A program made the translations under genes and the position numbers. Positions 47,577 through 59,600 of a stretch of DNA of 64,000 nt are shown piece after piece. Source of the DNA: Ceriagrion tenellum (lineage: Eukaryota; Arthropoda; Insecta; Odonata; Coenagrionidae). Location of the stretch: assembly GCA_963169105.1 (NCBI GenBank), contig OY720636.1:133767233-133831232 (forward strand). Direction: 5' to 3'. Each line of letters begins with the position of its first letter. Position 1 is the first letter of the stretch. The notes beneath the pieces are model-generated. The model saw nothing but the letters and a program-made list of their open reading frames with translations, had not been told where the DNA came from and searched no databases.

Positions 47577-49076
47577 GGGACTCTGAAACGAGGATAGGGG
47601 GCGAAACATGTTGCACGTTTTGCACCGTGGTTTGTTGCATCTCTGTGTGGTGGGACGGGGAGTGTCATTCGATGTACCCTCTAGCGAAGAATTGGAGCGA
47701 AGAAGATTGGCTAAGTTAGGTGGACGTCTGAAGCATACTGTGGGGCATTTGGGTAGGAGATTGGCTGTCGATCTGTTAGTATCTAAAATTGGGAATAAGT
47801 CTTTGAGGATGGTCTTGAGTTTTTGGACGCCAGGAAAGTAAGTGATGTGAAGATTTAGGGCGTCCAGGGGGGTGTCTTTTTTACGTGGGGTGAAATTAGC
47901 AGAGGGGGGTAAAATACGTTTTTTTAGAAGTGGCTCAGGATAATTTCTATTGGATAAAGAGTTGTGAAGCTTATCAAGGTATTCATGAAGTTTTTCTTTG
48001 GAGTTGCAAATCCGGTGGCCACGGATCGACAGCGAATAAGGAATTGAGTGCTTAGTGTGTTTGGGATGGCAGCTGTTGTAATGCAAATACAGTTGTTTGT
48101 TGGAGGGCTTGATATGGACCGAAGTCTCAAAGGTGTTATTATTTGTGATGGAAATGTCGACGTCGAGAAAGGTGATTTGAGAAGGAGAAGTGGCCGATGT
48201 GAAGCGAATGGATGAGAATTGATTCAGAGATTTGAGGAAGTTCGCTAGGGTATCCTCGCCGTGGGTCCATATGATGAAAATATCATCAATGAATCTAACC
48301 CAGAGCTCCGGTTGTAATTCCTGGGTGGCGAGGAAATCACTTTCAAGCTTTCCCATGAAGAGATTGGCATAAGAAGGGGCCATTCTTGTGCCCATAGCCG
48401 TTCCCTTGGCTTGAAGAAAGAAACGCCCATTAAAAGTGAAGGCGTTGCGTTTCAGAATGAATTCAACTAGCTTGATAAGGAAGTTGGTGGAGGGAATTCG
48501 AGGGTGATTTCTTCTCGAAAGGAAATGGGATATGGACTGTAGACCTTCATGGTGAGGAATCGAGGTGTACAATGAAGTAACATCCACCGTAGCCATGATG
48601 ACGCTTTTGTTGGAGGGAATATTTACTGCTTTCAGGATGTCTAGGAAGTGATAGGAATCACGAAGGAAGGAAGGGAGTTTAGCAACTATAGGCTGCAGGT
48701 GATAGTCCACGAAGGCCGATATGCGCTCCGTTGGGGAATTGCAGTTGGAGATGATCGGGCGTCCGGGGACGCCTTCTATGTGTATTTTGGGAAGGAGATA
48801 GAAATATGGGGTTTTGAAGTTAGTGGGCGAGAGAATATTGATGTCGGACTTGGAGAGTCCTTCATCAGGGCCTGTTGAAATTAAGAAGTCATGTATTTCC
48901 GCTTGATACGCCGCAGTTGGATCCTCTGTGAGTGGGAGATAGGAAGAAACATCACCGAGAGGTCGCATTGCTTCGGCGACATAATCCTCCCTATCTTGAA
49001 CCACAACGGTTGATCCCTTATCCGCTTTACTGATGGTAATGTTGGGATTGCGGCGGAGGCGACTGAGAGATGACAA
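47576..49076 (-). pseudogene. Penelope-like reverse transcriptase lacking endonuclease (copy C)
   Basis: Open frame from SRLRRNPNITISKADKG through motif A VDVTSLYTSIPHHEG, motif B GTAMGTRMAPSYANLF and motif C FIDDIF, then into (TA)n-encoded YIYI residues. The catalytic RT residues are all present and only the C-terminal nuclease is gone. Motif neighbours carry H in place of D at SIPHHEG. Probably dead for retrotransposition. Confidence 0.82.
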
Positions 49077-49206
49077 TTCCTCTCTGTTAAGGTTTGGGGC
49101 AGGAGTGACCTCAGTTTCTCAATTCCCTCAATATATCAAAATTTCTGTGAGTTTTACTTTTTTTTGTGCTCTATATGTAACTGCTAGTCACGCCTGTGAC
49201 CTTTTT
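47576..49206 (-). mobile_element. Penelope-like retroelement, single unit, 3'-truncated (copy C)
   Basis: One RT unit only, lacking the 1,091-bp tandem of A and B and lacking the GIY-YIG end, which is cut after PLSSFQSP by the TA block. 5' side as in A, with the same one-base frame-breaking insertion near 49118. Confidence 0.85.
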
Positions 49207-49229
49207 ATATATATATATATATATATATG
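49207..49229. repeat. (TA)n microsatellite (copy C)
   Basis: Short TA run 5' of the Penelope-like element, the shortest of the three copies. Confidence 0.9.
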
Positions 49230-50109
49230 ATTAAAATTTTGATTCAATTTCTGTATTCGTTGATTTTCTTTAAATTTCCCAGCCCAAAATGAGCTTATTG
49301 CAATCGGAGCAATAACTTTTATATAAACCCTGAGTAAAATAAGGGTTGTGCGACTATGTTTTGCACCATTCTAAGTTTGTAAAACTATAAAACTAATACC
49401 TGTATTGAAAATGTTGACAGTAGTGATACGGTTAAATAAACTTTCATATCCATTAGCAGGTCAAAAGAAATTAGAAAAAATGTACCTAATTTGAAATAAT
49501 TTCGATAAATGGTTTAAACAGTTATTGAAGAAGAGTAATAATAATCAGAGATAAACCATACTATCTTCCAAATTATGTTGCTTAGATATAAAATATAGTC
49601 AAACATTCGCGAACATAAAAATTTTTTGGTTCCTTTCAAATTATATGTTTAATGATTTTCCAAAAATAAACAATAGTAAAAACTAGATGGATGCATGAAA
49701 ACATCACATTCAGATTCAGGCACAGTCAAAATGTTTCACCCATTTCATACGCATGGGCGTAGCCAGGGAATTTGGCTGGGGGGGGCCATGGGACCACCTA
49801 CCTTCCGGGGGGTACCCCCACTTCAAGAGAGGGTGCTTCTCCCCCAGAAATGTTTGAAATTGAACCTTCTCAGAACTGAAATTAAGCCTAATTGCTGATG
49901 ACATTTTTGTAAAATACTGAAAGGGATTGTTGTAGGCTAGAAAATGATCACACCGAGTTGGAAAATAAAATAGCTTTTATTTTCAACGAGGATTTATACA
50001 TTTTCAGAGGGATCATAGTAAATTTTGGGATGGTTATCTGCTAATAAATGAAATACAACTTCAATATTAATTTAAAGTGAAAACAAAGAAAAGGAACAAA
50101 ATATTTGGT

Positions 50110-52455
50110 TTAAAGGAATTTTCTGTTTTTTTGACAAAAATGTTCAATGATGGTAGTGCTGGGAACCCTTTCTTTAACAAGTTTTTTTTCGATGTGAAGA
50201 ATGGATAGATTTGAAAATCTTGATTGCCCGGTTGTAGACCGAATCCATGACTTGATTCTTCGCATGACTGAAAAACTTCTTTCACATCCACCCGAGCTGA
50301 CGGGCAGGCCGATTGCTACTTGGAGAAGTCTGTAAACATTCGGCATGATATCTTCATTTATTTCTGCTCTGACATTTTTAAGTTTGACCTCTAGTTCCTT
50401 GTTTTTTAATATATTTCTCAATACTGTAGCCTCGGCATTTAAGGAATGGGCATCAATATTCAAAATTTCTTTGTAATTATTAATGAAATCTTCAGCTTCA
50501 GTCAAGTTCAACTGAGTAAAGGCATCCGCTGCCTTTGCCAGGGGAACGGACTCAAACCTGTGCTGAAAATGTGAAATAACGTTATCCAAAACCCTGTTGT
50601 ACACATTGATTTTCCAGTAATCTCGAGTGTTGGGGTTGGTGTCAGATGGTAGATCGGTCAGCTGGCTTTTTCCTACGGTAGTTTCAACATAGTAATCGCT
50701 CATTTTTGCGGGCGGCTGCTGCCTTCTTTTCTTTGAGACAGACACAGGCTCTAGCAAAATGTCGTTATTGTTCGCAAATTCTACTATCTCGGCCCATAAA
50801 CCATCAAAATTATTTCTGCTCTCTGCCAAAGTAGTTTGAATGCTGGCAATAACTGAACTTGCTCTCCCGAGCGTCGCATCTGGGCCTTGCAAATACTTAC
50901 TCAGCACGTTGGTCACCGATAAAACTGAATGGATTACGAAAAGATTAACAACGAATTCAGGTTGTACGATAGATCTCAACAAACCGATGGCCTCCACCAT
51001 ACCCCCATCTCGTGCAGCGTTGATTTCCTCCTCAAGGGCTTCCTTGATTGCGTTGAAGTTATTTTTTACAACGTTACAATTTGTGTAACGGCAGCACCAT
51101 CTTGTACTACTTAAGCTCCCCATTTCTTTCCCACCCTTAATGCCTAGCTTCTTTTGGATCTCTGCTAAGATGGCATGATTACCAGGTTGTGAATAGTGCA
51201 TATGGAGGGCTTCAAGAGTATTGAAGAAAATGTAAGCTGACTGGATATCGTTGCAGGAATAGACAACGGCCAAATTTACTTTGTGAGCTAAGCAGTGGAT
51301 ATAAATTGCCTGTGGGTGTAACTCTTTCATTTTCACCTGGAGACCTGCGTTCTTTCCTGACATTACGCTGGCACCATCGTATGATTGTCCAATCATTGGT
51401 ATATCGTCCAAGCTGTATTTAGTTAAAAAATCTTGAATCATTTGGCTTAGCGACTCGGAATCTCTTGCTGTGGAACAATTTAAGAAACCGAGAAACCTTT
51501 CGATGGGCTCCAATCCTCTTACGTACCTCAAAACTACTGACAACTGTTCTTCTTTGTAACATTTGGCTTCATCAACCATCAATGAATAAAACCCACACTC
51601 CCGCACTTCCTTTACAATTTCTTGAAGAGTTAGACCGCCTGCAACTTCTATTATTTCGTTCTGAACCGTTGGGCTGCAGTAGTTAAGGCACTGCTCAAAA
51701 TGTTTGACAAAAAAGTCATCATACTTCGCAAAAAGCTTACACAATTCAACAAAGTTTCCTCTATTCTGAGATTCAGAGCTCTCATCATGTCCTCTCAGTG
51801 GCATGCCTTGACAACTGAGATAGGAAATAATATCAGCTACTTCTGTCAAGTAACGTTTTTTCTCTTCAATCTCTTCTTTACTCTGATTTACGACTCTCGC
51901 GTGTACAGTACCAGATGCGTTAGCCATTTGGTACCCCAGATACTTTTGATGACAATCCAAATGAGATCCTGATTTTTCGTGTTTTTCGATCGCATCTTTT
52001 AATTTTTTCCATTTGCAAAACCCCGTTTTAATAAACTTTTCGTTTTGGTCTCGCACAACCCCGGTAAAGAAAAGTCTACACACAAAGCAGTATGCTCGAT
52101 CTTTTTCCACACTGTACTCCAACCACTGGTGTTTTTCATAGTAAGCGTCGGAAAATGATCGGTTTCTGTCACCAAATAGTGTTTTCGGGAAATTAATTTT
52201 CAGTTGTTTCGGTCCAGTTTCCAAAGTACCAAGATCTGTCGGTTCAGATGCTCTTTCCTCGATTACTTCCATTTTTTCATCTGCGGCTTTCGTTGAAGTT
52301 TCAAACGCTGACGGTGCAGAGGAGGGGAATGTGCGGTCGTCTCTGGGAGGATCATCATCTTGACGTTGATCATTTTTTGGAGGGGGAGAGAGAGTTTTCT
52401 TGAAAAATGATCGAATATCTGAAACTTTCTTCATCTTGCACCTAAAGAAAAACAA
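50110..52455 (-). CDS. hAT transposase, ZMYM1-like / DUF4371 type
   Basis: Uninterrupted 781-codon frame, within the usual length for this group. In order: N-terminal KMKKVSDIRSFFKK and a low-complexity P/D/E-rich linker; a TTF-type zinc finger region (about residues 100-175) with YCFVCRLFF and HEKSGSHLDCH; the DUF4371-type RNase H-like core with MVDEAK (first acidic residue), GQSYDGASVMSG (second) and YIHCLAHKVNLAV (the CxxH motif); and the C-terminal hAT dimerisation region GLPVSSGGCERSFSVMRRIKSW. It would cut and paste the element. No intron is needed. M1 may be M8 (MKKVSDIR), as that start is typical of the family. Nothing visible prevents function. Confidence 0.93.
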   Translation of the reverse strand: MFFFRCKMKKVSDIRSFFKKTLSPPPKNDQRQDDDPPRDDRTFPSSAPSAFETSTKAADEKMEVIEERASEPTDLGTLETGPKQLKINFPKTLFGDRNRSFSDAYYEKHQWLEYSVEKDRAYCFVCRLFFTGVVRDQNEKFIKTGFCKWKKLKDAIEKHEKSGSHLDCHQKYLGYQMANASGTVHARVVNQSKEEIEEKKRYLTEVADIISYLSCQGMPLRGHDESSESQNRGNFVELCKLFAKYDDFFVKHFEQCLNYCSPTVQNEIIEVAGGLTLQEIVKEVRECGFYSLMVDEAKCYKEEQLSVVLRYVRGLEPIERFLGFLNCSTARDSESLSQMIQDFLTKYSLDDIPMIGQSYDGASVMSGKNAGLQVKMKELHPQAIYIHCLAHKVNLAVVYSCNDIQSAYIFFNTLEALHMHYSQPGNHAILAEIQKKLGIKGGKEMGSLSSTRWCCRYTNCNVVKNNFNAIKEALEEEINAARDGGMVEAIGLLRSIVQPEFVVNLFVIHSVLSVTNVLSKYLQGPDATLGRASSVIASIQTTLAESRNNFDGLWAEIVEFANNNDILLEPVSVSKKRRQQPPAKMSDYYVETTVGKSQLTDLPSDTNPNTRDYWKINVYNRVLDNVISHFQHRFESVPLAKAADAFTQLNLTEAEDFINNYKEILNIDAHSLNAEATVLRNILKNKELEVKLKNVRAEINEDIMPNVYRLLQVAIGLPVSSGGCERSFSVMRRIKSWIRSTTGQSRFSNLSILHIEKKLVKERVPSTTIIEHFCQKNRKFL

Positions 52456-53951
52456 AATAGAAGGGAAAAATCACAAGATTGCGCGAAACATAATCAACTG
52501 CACAACACTATAGTGCTTTCCACATTTAGTTGACAGTATGGACTCTTATGCAGATTCGTTTCCCATGTTAATCTCCATAAGGGCGGGCGTGCGCTGTTAT
52601 CAAATGCAGCATAAAAATTAATATTGCACTATGCACTGAATAAAAATGTGCCATAATGCATAAAGAGACGTTTCATTTAATGGTGTCAATAGTTTTTCGA
52701 TAAAGTTTATAAAAAATATTTCCATAAACTTCCCCTACAAACGCGGTTCTTTTCACTCGATTGTCGGCAAACCGTTCCTCGTGCTGGATTAAAACTTTTA
52801 CATAAAGGTTCCTCATACCATTTTCTTCGTAACAGTGCTCATGTTTTTTGTGGTTAATTGAGCTAAAATGTTGTTATACTGATGTAAATATCTTAAGGAC
52901 AAAAAATTGAATTTTTGCAAGGTAAAAAGTAGCCGCCTGCTAACTTACGTATTTTACATTGTAGGTCCATTAATGCTGCATATGAAATGTTAATAAAAGT
53001 ATAAAGTTGTTTTTAGTGCTTAAATCATATCTTTATCTCAATCGTGAAGGGAGTTACAACGTTTTTATCTTAAGAAAAATGATTACGGCGCCGTCGAGGC
53101 GCGATGTTTGCTCAGTCAGCAAGTGAAGACAGGAGGCAATTAGCAACGGCAGCATCATATATCATAGTTGGTGTTTTGTGACTTGACTAAATTGCATCGA
53201 GAGAAATAAAGAACCTTATCTGCAGGATGAAACCCTCACGTCATCCCGATTCCCTGTCACAAGACACCGGCGTCATTTCATTTGGAAACTTACCTTTTCA
53301 CTCCGCGCGTTATCACGTAATCCGCAAGATGCACCGGTTTGCTGTCACTGGGAGCGCCGCGGGAACCACACTTTTAACACCACACTCACCACAGTGGTTG
53401 AAGAAAAACTGGCCAACTGGCGCCAGCACTCCAGCACAGCGCGACGTACGACGCGCGGCTTGTCTGTCAATGTAAACCAACAACAATCCTGTCGATGCTT
53501 GTTGAGGCGGGCAAGCCGGCGCGGCGGGTGGAATGGTGAGGTGAGGTGGCAAGGGAGGGGGGAAGAAACAGCCAGGCAAGCGCGCTGCCGGGCAGAGACT
53601 AGAGGTCCTACGTAGGGTAATATAGTAACTCTTCTGAAACGAGTGCCGAGCACCTCAGCTACACCGCTGGAGCCAGACGAAGCAGACGAACAAAGCAGCA
53701 GTGCCTGTCCGCGGCGCACATTTTCAAACTTCGCAGTGCTGCCCCGGCTGCTTCAGTGTAAATTGTAGCTTACCTTCGGCCAAAATATAGAACCAAAGGG
53801 ACCGCACCGCCGTGCTGTGGCTCGGCCGCAGGCGCGCGGTTGCCAGCGCTGTGTGAAGCGTGGCCACCACAATTTAGATTTGTCAAATTTTTCTGGGGGG
53901 GGCCACGAGCCTTCTGGGGGGGGCCGGGCCCCCCCAGGGACCCCCCTAGCT
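52456..53951. other. hAT 5' leader and GC-rich subterminal region
   Basis: AT-rich to about 53060, then GC-rich to the end. It probably holds the promoter for the transposase. Short GC-rich frames (53227-53475, 53345-53719) look like shadows of base composition. Confidence 0.55.
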
Positions 53952-53968
53952 ACGCCCATGTTCATACG

Positions 53969-55410
53969 TAATTGTACACCTAACTCTGCGTCAGTAATTT
54001 CCTCCATTCTGACCTCTCCTTGCAAACCTCTATTGCCTCATGTACCCCACACACTGTTTCATACACGCCCTACTGTTTTTAAAACTCCTAATATCCCCTG
54101 TCCCTGATATTGCTCTCTTCCCACTACATCTCTCCAATTTTGTACTTTACCGCATTAATTCCCCTACCTCCACCAGTCTTAGCCTTTTATACTCACTTCC
54201 AAAACAGCTTTTTATTACCTTCAAAATCACTCTGCATTTTGTTAGCTTCATCCACACACATTCATTCTTTGCTCTCTTTCACAACGATTATGCATTCCTT
54301 CTTTTTCTTTCTGTAAATCTCACATGCCTTAGTACGCTCTTCCTATGATTTGGCAGCAATCATAGCCTTGTACGCCTCTTTCTTTTCTCTGACTGCAATT
54401 TTCACTTCTTCATTCCACCAACCATCACCTTTCGTTCTTCCTACCACTCCTATTCCACATACACTTTCAGCACATTCCACAATCACTCCTTTTAAACACT
54501 CCCACGCATCATTCACATTCTCGTTTCTGGTATGCTCATCCCATTCTCTCTGCTTCAATGATAGAGCATCCTCAAGCATGCAACTATACCGCATCTTACC
54601 TCGCTGTCTAACAACCCTTCCTGCTCTCAACTGTTAACGCGCAACATTCTTCCTTGGTACACACTTTCTGCCCAGATTCACTTTGGAGAGTAACAAATAG
54701 TGGTCTGTTCCACATTCAGCACCCCTCATCACTCGCGTGTCCCAAACTATCTCTCTCAATCTCTCATCATACACAATAAAATCAATCATGCTTTTACAAA
54801 CACTCCTTTTCCAAGTATACATATGTATTCTCTTATGTCTAAACCATGTATTCGACACAAACAATCCTTTTTCTAAGCACACACTCACCTTTATCATTCG
54901 CTCCGGGGTCACCAAAAGGCTCAACCACTCTCTCAGATGCATCTCGCCTCACACCAACCCACCCATTCATGTCACCTACTAAAATTATTCTCTCACCAGG
55001 ATCAAATTCATTCAAAACCTCTCCCAGTTTTTCCCAAAACTCATCTTTCACACGGTCACTCTCTCCATCCACTGGTGCATAGCACGCCACAATCACAACT
55101 CTCCTTATACCTACTTTCACGCAAACCCAGGGGATACTAACTCGTATTTCCTTACTAGCAACTTAGCTCTCTCATTAAGAATGAGTCCTACACCTTGACT
55201 GCCGTGTACATTATCTTCAAATCTTGCCAGACTACCACCATCTTTGGGAACAGCATCCTGCCCCTTACGCTTAGTTTCACATACACAAAAAACATCCATT
55301 CGTCTCACTTACATTTTGATCAGCAACTCATGCTCCTTTCCATACACTCTTCTCACATTCCAAGAACCGAGAGTCCAGTTCGTTTCCAGACCGTATCTTG
55401 ATGGGCCAAC
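53969..55410 (-). pseudogene. RTE-like LINE endonuclease fragment (copy C)
   Basis: Same as 7896-9345. The hAT element inserted at its outer end. The short stretch EITDAELGVQLRMN, just before the hAT end, reads as LINE linker sequence. Confidence 0.75.
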
Positions 55411-55789
55411 CTTATTCAGTTTCCACCGCCCATCGTGGCTTCAGCTGTCTGAGGCAACATTTTGACATTTAGCGGTAAGTTGTAATAGAGAATGTAGAGT
55501 TACAGCAGTACCCTCACCACATGCAGCTTTCCATGCTAACGGTTACAGCGCTCTACCGGTCAGTTTTGGCACATATTCTCCACTATGCCACAAAAGCAAC
55601 CAAAACATAGTAATACCCTAGGCTCTATTCTGCTCAAGCTAGGATCCCTTCTGAAAGGACTACTGGAGAGCCAGCATACTATTGCCCGCGACCCACCACT
55701 AGGAGGTATATCCAGTGTACTGACACACCGGTACACAACATCTTACCTAATTGCACAAAATAATATACTTGTTTAATTAATTCAACATT

Positions 55790-56105
55790 CTCCATCATCA
55801 TACAGTTATTCTCCTTAAATTATACTTTTAATTTAGTCATATCATCCGCATGTACTATAACTCGCACGTTTACTATTCTAATTACAACACTGTACTTTCA
55901 TTAAATGCATCTCTAACACATTTATCCATTAATACATTAAACAGCCATAGTGATATTACGCATTCTCGCTTTACGCCCTGTTTCATTGCAAACCAATCTC
56001 TCAGAACCCCATTAATTCTCACACCTACCTTACGTTTATCATACATTTTTATTATCATACATGAACAAGTGACATCCGTACATCGTGCGAGGCGAAGTAA
56101 ATAGC
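55790..56105 (-). pseudogene. RTE-like LINE reverse transcriptase fragment (copy C)
   Basis: Equivalent of 9725-10040. The interval before it (55411-55789) is unassigned. Confidence 0.6.
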
Positions 56106-56567
56106 ACGAGAAATGGCTTCGGGGAGAATAGTTTTCTAGAATCTGTTTGTTTGTCTCTTTCCTTTATCCCCAGTTGACCCCTTTCAATGCCTGCCATGAG
56201 GAATTTGAAGTCTTAAGTCTCCAAGTCAACCTATATGCGTGCATATGTGACAATGGCTCGAACTGACAGAGCAAGGTGAATATCGTCGGAAGTAAGTAAT
56301 AATGACGAAATTTCTCTCGGTGCGATTGTTCAAATGTCGCCACAGGAGTTTAGCCTCGTCATATGGTTTTCTTACCGGCTCCAATTTCCAAACCTCATTT
56401 TATCGTTACTATGCTTCATAGAAGTGGTGGCATTAGTTGTTCCAAATAGAGTCTTTTCATGAATTACCCACAGCTCACCCTTAACGTTTGTTCCCCTAAT
56501 TACAGAAGGTGACGGAAAATACAAAAACAATGTAACATACAGAATAGCTATTGCTTTTCAAATTCAT

Positions 56568-56573
56568 TTTATT
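56568..56573 (-). terminator. Polyadenylation signal AATAAA (copy C)
   Basis: Minus-strand AATAAA about 83 nt after the stop codon at 56656. Confidence 0.6.
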
Positions 56574-56655
56574 TAATTTTCATTCAAGAAAATCGAATAT
56601 CCAATGAAGGGGAAAAAATCAATAAATAACATATAGAATTAAGAATCAAACATTA

Positions 56656-59600
56656 TTAGTCCACATGAGCCTTAATGTCATGAGTCATGTCAGATAAAGT
56701 CATGAGGCTCAATAATATTGGTGGGCCTGGAGGAGGAGGTGGCTGTGGTCCATCCACTTCGCTCATCAGCAGAGCGGGAGGAGTTGGCAGTGAAGCAGAT
56801 GTGGTCTCCATGGGAGACGCAGTTGTCTTTGATCCTTCACAGGTGTCTTTGCAGGTGTTGAGCAATGATTCAGGAGCCGGCTGTGACTCTGGAGATGGTT
56901 GAGGTTGAAGTAGACTGGTCATAAATGGTGCTGCCAAGTTCAAGGTCATTGCTGTCAGAGAGTCTATTTTGACGGCTGATGCTGTTGATATAGGCGGCGA
57001 AGGCAAGACCCTTGACTCTGTCCCTTCTACTTCAAGTTTAACCACTTCCTCTTTTTCCTGCGTCAATTAATAAAGATCATTAATACAAAAGGCTCACAAG
57101 ATGTCAATACAAATCACTGAGCTCTACTTATTGGTAGCCCCATAAAGAAAATACCCTACTTCATGATGGTACATATACTAAAAACAATTAAAGGAGGGCA
57201 TTTCTATGTAAAAAGCCAATCATTAAAATTTGATGACTTCCTTTTTTGGCCAAGAAATTAACATATATTGTACTTTCTAGCCTATTTCTATTCTCAGAAT
57301 ATGGCAAATGGGTAAAATTTTGTGATAATAATAATGAAGATGTGGTCTGCAAACCAGATACTATGATACAATGGGGAGTGCTGATATACTTAAGCTAATG
57401 TATCCTCTCAACCACTTTAACGCCAGGAAAAATCTACAGGGGAGAAAGAAACTGGCAGCTTCACCGGCTAGAGGATTTATATAATATCAAGGAAGTCAGA
57501 TTTCGGTTGCAGTTAAAGGCAGATGGTTCTTACTTTTTTGAAATTTTCATGTTTAAAGAAAATGATTTTTCTCCCATTTTAATTCCCAGCTTTGTCCCAA
57601 AATGCTAGGCAATCAAAGGAGAAATGTTTGAAGAATTAAGGTACTCTGTTAAGATAAAGAGGCAATATTTTTTTTTTACCATCCAGACAAAAATTTAGCT
57701 TAAAACTGAGGTTTAATGAAGGTGAGTATAAAAGAATAATAAAATTCAAAAATATGGGTTAGCATAAAGAAAATGATATTCTAATTCCACTATCAGAGAG
57801 TATAGAAAGATTAGGTATAGGCATATTCATCAAACTCTTTGTATGATTCCTTTTATTGCCAACGAAAATGATTTCTACATTTTTTGGTCAGGGTGCCATG
57901 ACATCGATGCCATAGGCATTGAAATCTAACGTGGCTTTAATGTGTGGAATCATAGAAATTGTTTCTTAATAAATGCTCAATCTTGTTAATCTCCTCTCAA
58001 GTTATGCCAAAATTTATCTTTATAATTGGATTGAGAATATCACATAGGCCTTTTTTATAGAAAAAATTTTGCATTGAGTACAAGGAAAGGCATTTCTTCA
58101 ATGTCACTAACCTCCATGCCAAGTAACGTCTGGCATTTTATCCATTCCTCTTGCAGTTGAAGCACATTTTGTTCCAGCTGTACTACATACTTTATACATA
58201 TGCGAAGCTTTTCTGCATATTCCCCTCGCAAGTTTTTCAAATCAACCTCATGATTCCTTGCCATTCGGCTAATGTACTCTTCATTATCCCGATTTATGTT
58301 TTTTACGCATTGCTGGAGCTCTGAAAAAATTAAATAATGGCGAAAATTAATACTTTTTGCAAACAGAGTTCATTTAATCTTAAGTCGCAAATGAACACTG
58401 TACTACAATTTAAGAATGGAGCGCCATGCAATAAAATACTACCAGTGTAATAATGAAAACGGCATGATTTCCTTAATTAATCTTAGGCAAAGGATCACTT
58501 TTTTTTTATTTCATGCCTCAACTGAAGTTTTTCAATGAAATTGTGAGTGATTGATGACATCCTTTCTATAATTTGTGAAACCTTGGGTACGAATCGCTTC
58601 GCCTTAAAGCTAAACTCTAGCAAACAGATGTTTCAGGGGTTCTAATGGTATAAATATAAACCTATATTAAAAACAAATGCTAGAAGACAACACCTGCATT
58701 AAGAGTAAGTCATTTGGTTGAAGACCCAAAACCTTTGAAGGAAGGTGACTTTTTCGAAGCATAACCATAAGCAGTTTTTGGCTAAAACATTACTATTTTT
58801 TATGTTTTCGAGATATCAAAAATATATATGAAAATCTTATGAACCAGTCCATACAAATCCATCCCCTAAAAATTCCAAATGCCATGCCAAAAATGAGGAT
58901 GGCTAATGGGAAATGAATATTAGTTCATTGGAACATCAAAATACTGCTGTATGTTTCTATCAGTGCAGTATATTAATTTGAACTTTTGAATATGCATTAC
59001 ACGTTCACTCACTACTCCACATTCAATTACCTGTCCACAATTCACATTCTCTCCTCCACATTCACAACCAAATACCTGTCCGCGATGGATACTTGGAAGT
59101 TCTAACTGATAAACTGCACAGATGGAAACTGACAGCATTGGCTCAGAAGGTGATTAAAAGTGGGACACAAGAGGTAGAATCTTGTCCAAAGAGGAGGAGG
59201 ATATCCTTCCTTGGTAGAATCTCTCTCAAGAAATTACAATATCTTCCAAAAGGAGAAGTCAGTGCTGCTTTCTACAATAGAAACACTCTGAGAAACATAC
59301 TTGGGTTAAAAAAGACAGAATAAAGACTCAAGAAAAAAGCAGAATTCATGAAGTCTGCTGCAATGAATGTAATAATATATCTCTCAAATGGATGAATTGA
59401 CTTTTCAATATCACGGTTAGCGAACATGAAGACAGCTTCTGAATTAGGAAAAATGCCTCACCCTTCACAAAACATATGGTGACGCATAATCACCAGAGTG
59501 ACTTTATCCCCAGAGTTATGCACCTTGCAAAGAAAGGGAGGCCCACCCCGTCACCACTTCCCTATTCCTTTCCCGTAAAATAAATTTTTATATGGAAATT

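Larger units (their letters stand above)
49744..53968. mobile_element. hAT-superfamily DNA transposon with intact ends and 8-bp target duplication
   Basis: Element 49752-53960 (4,209 bp) begins CATGGGCGTAGC and ends GCTACGCCCATG, a perfect 12-bp inverted repeat, flanked by TTCATACG on both sides (49744-49751 and 53961-53968). A and B keep the empty site TTCATACA (for example near 7897), one base different. An 8-bp duplication and the transposase inside identify hAT. Both subterminal regions carry G/C runs (GGGGGGGCC type). Probably a recent insertion: ends, duplication and gene are undamaged. Confidence 0.95.
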
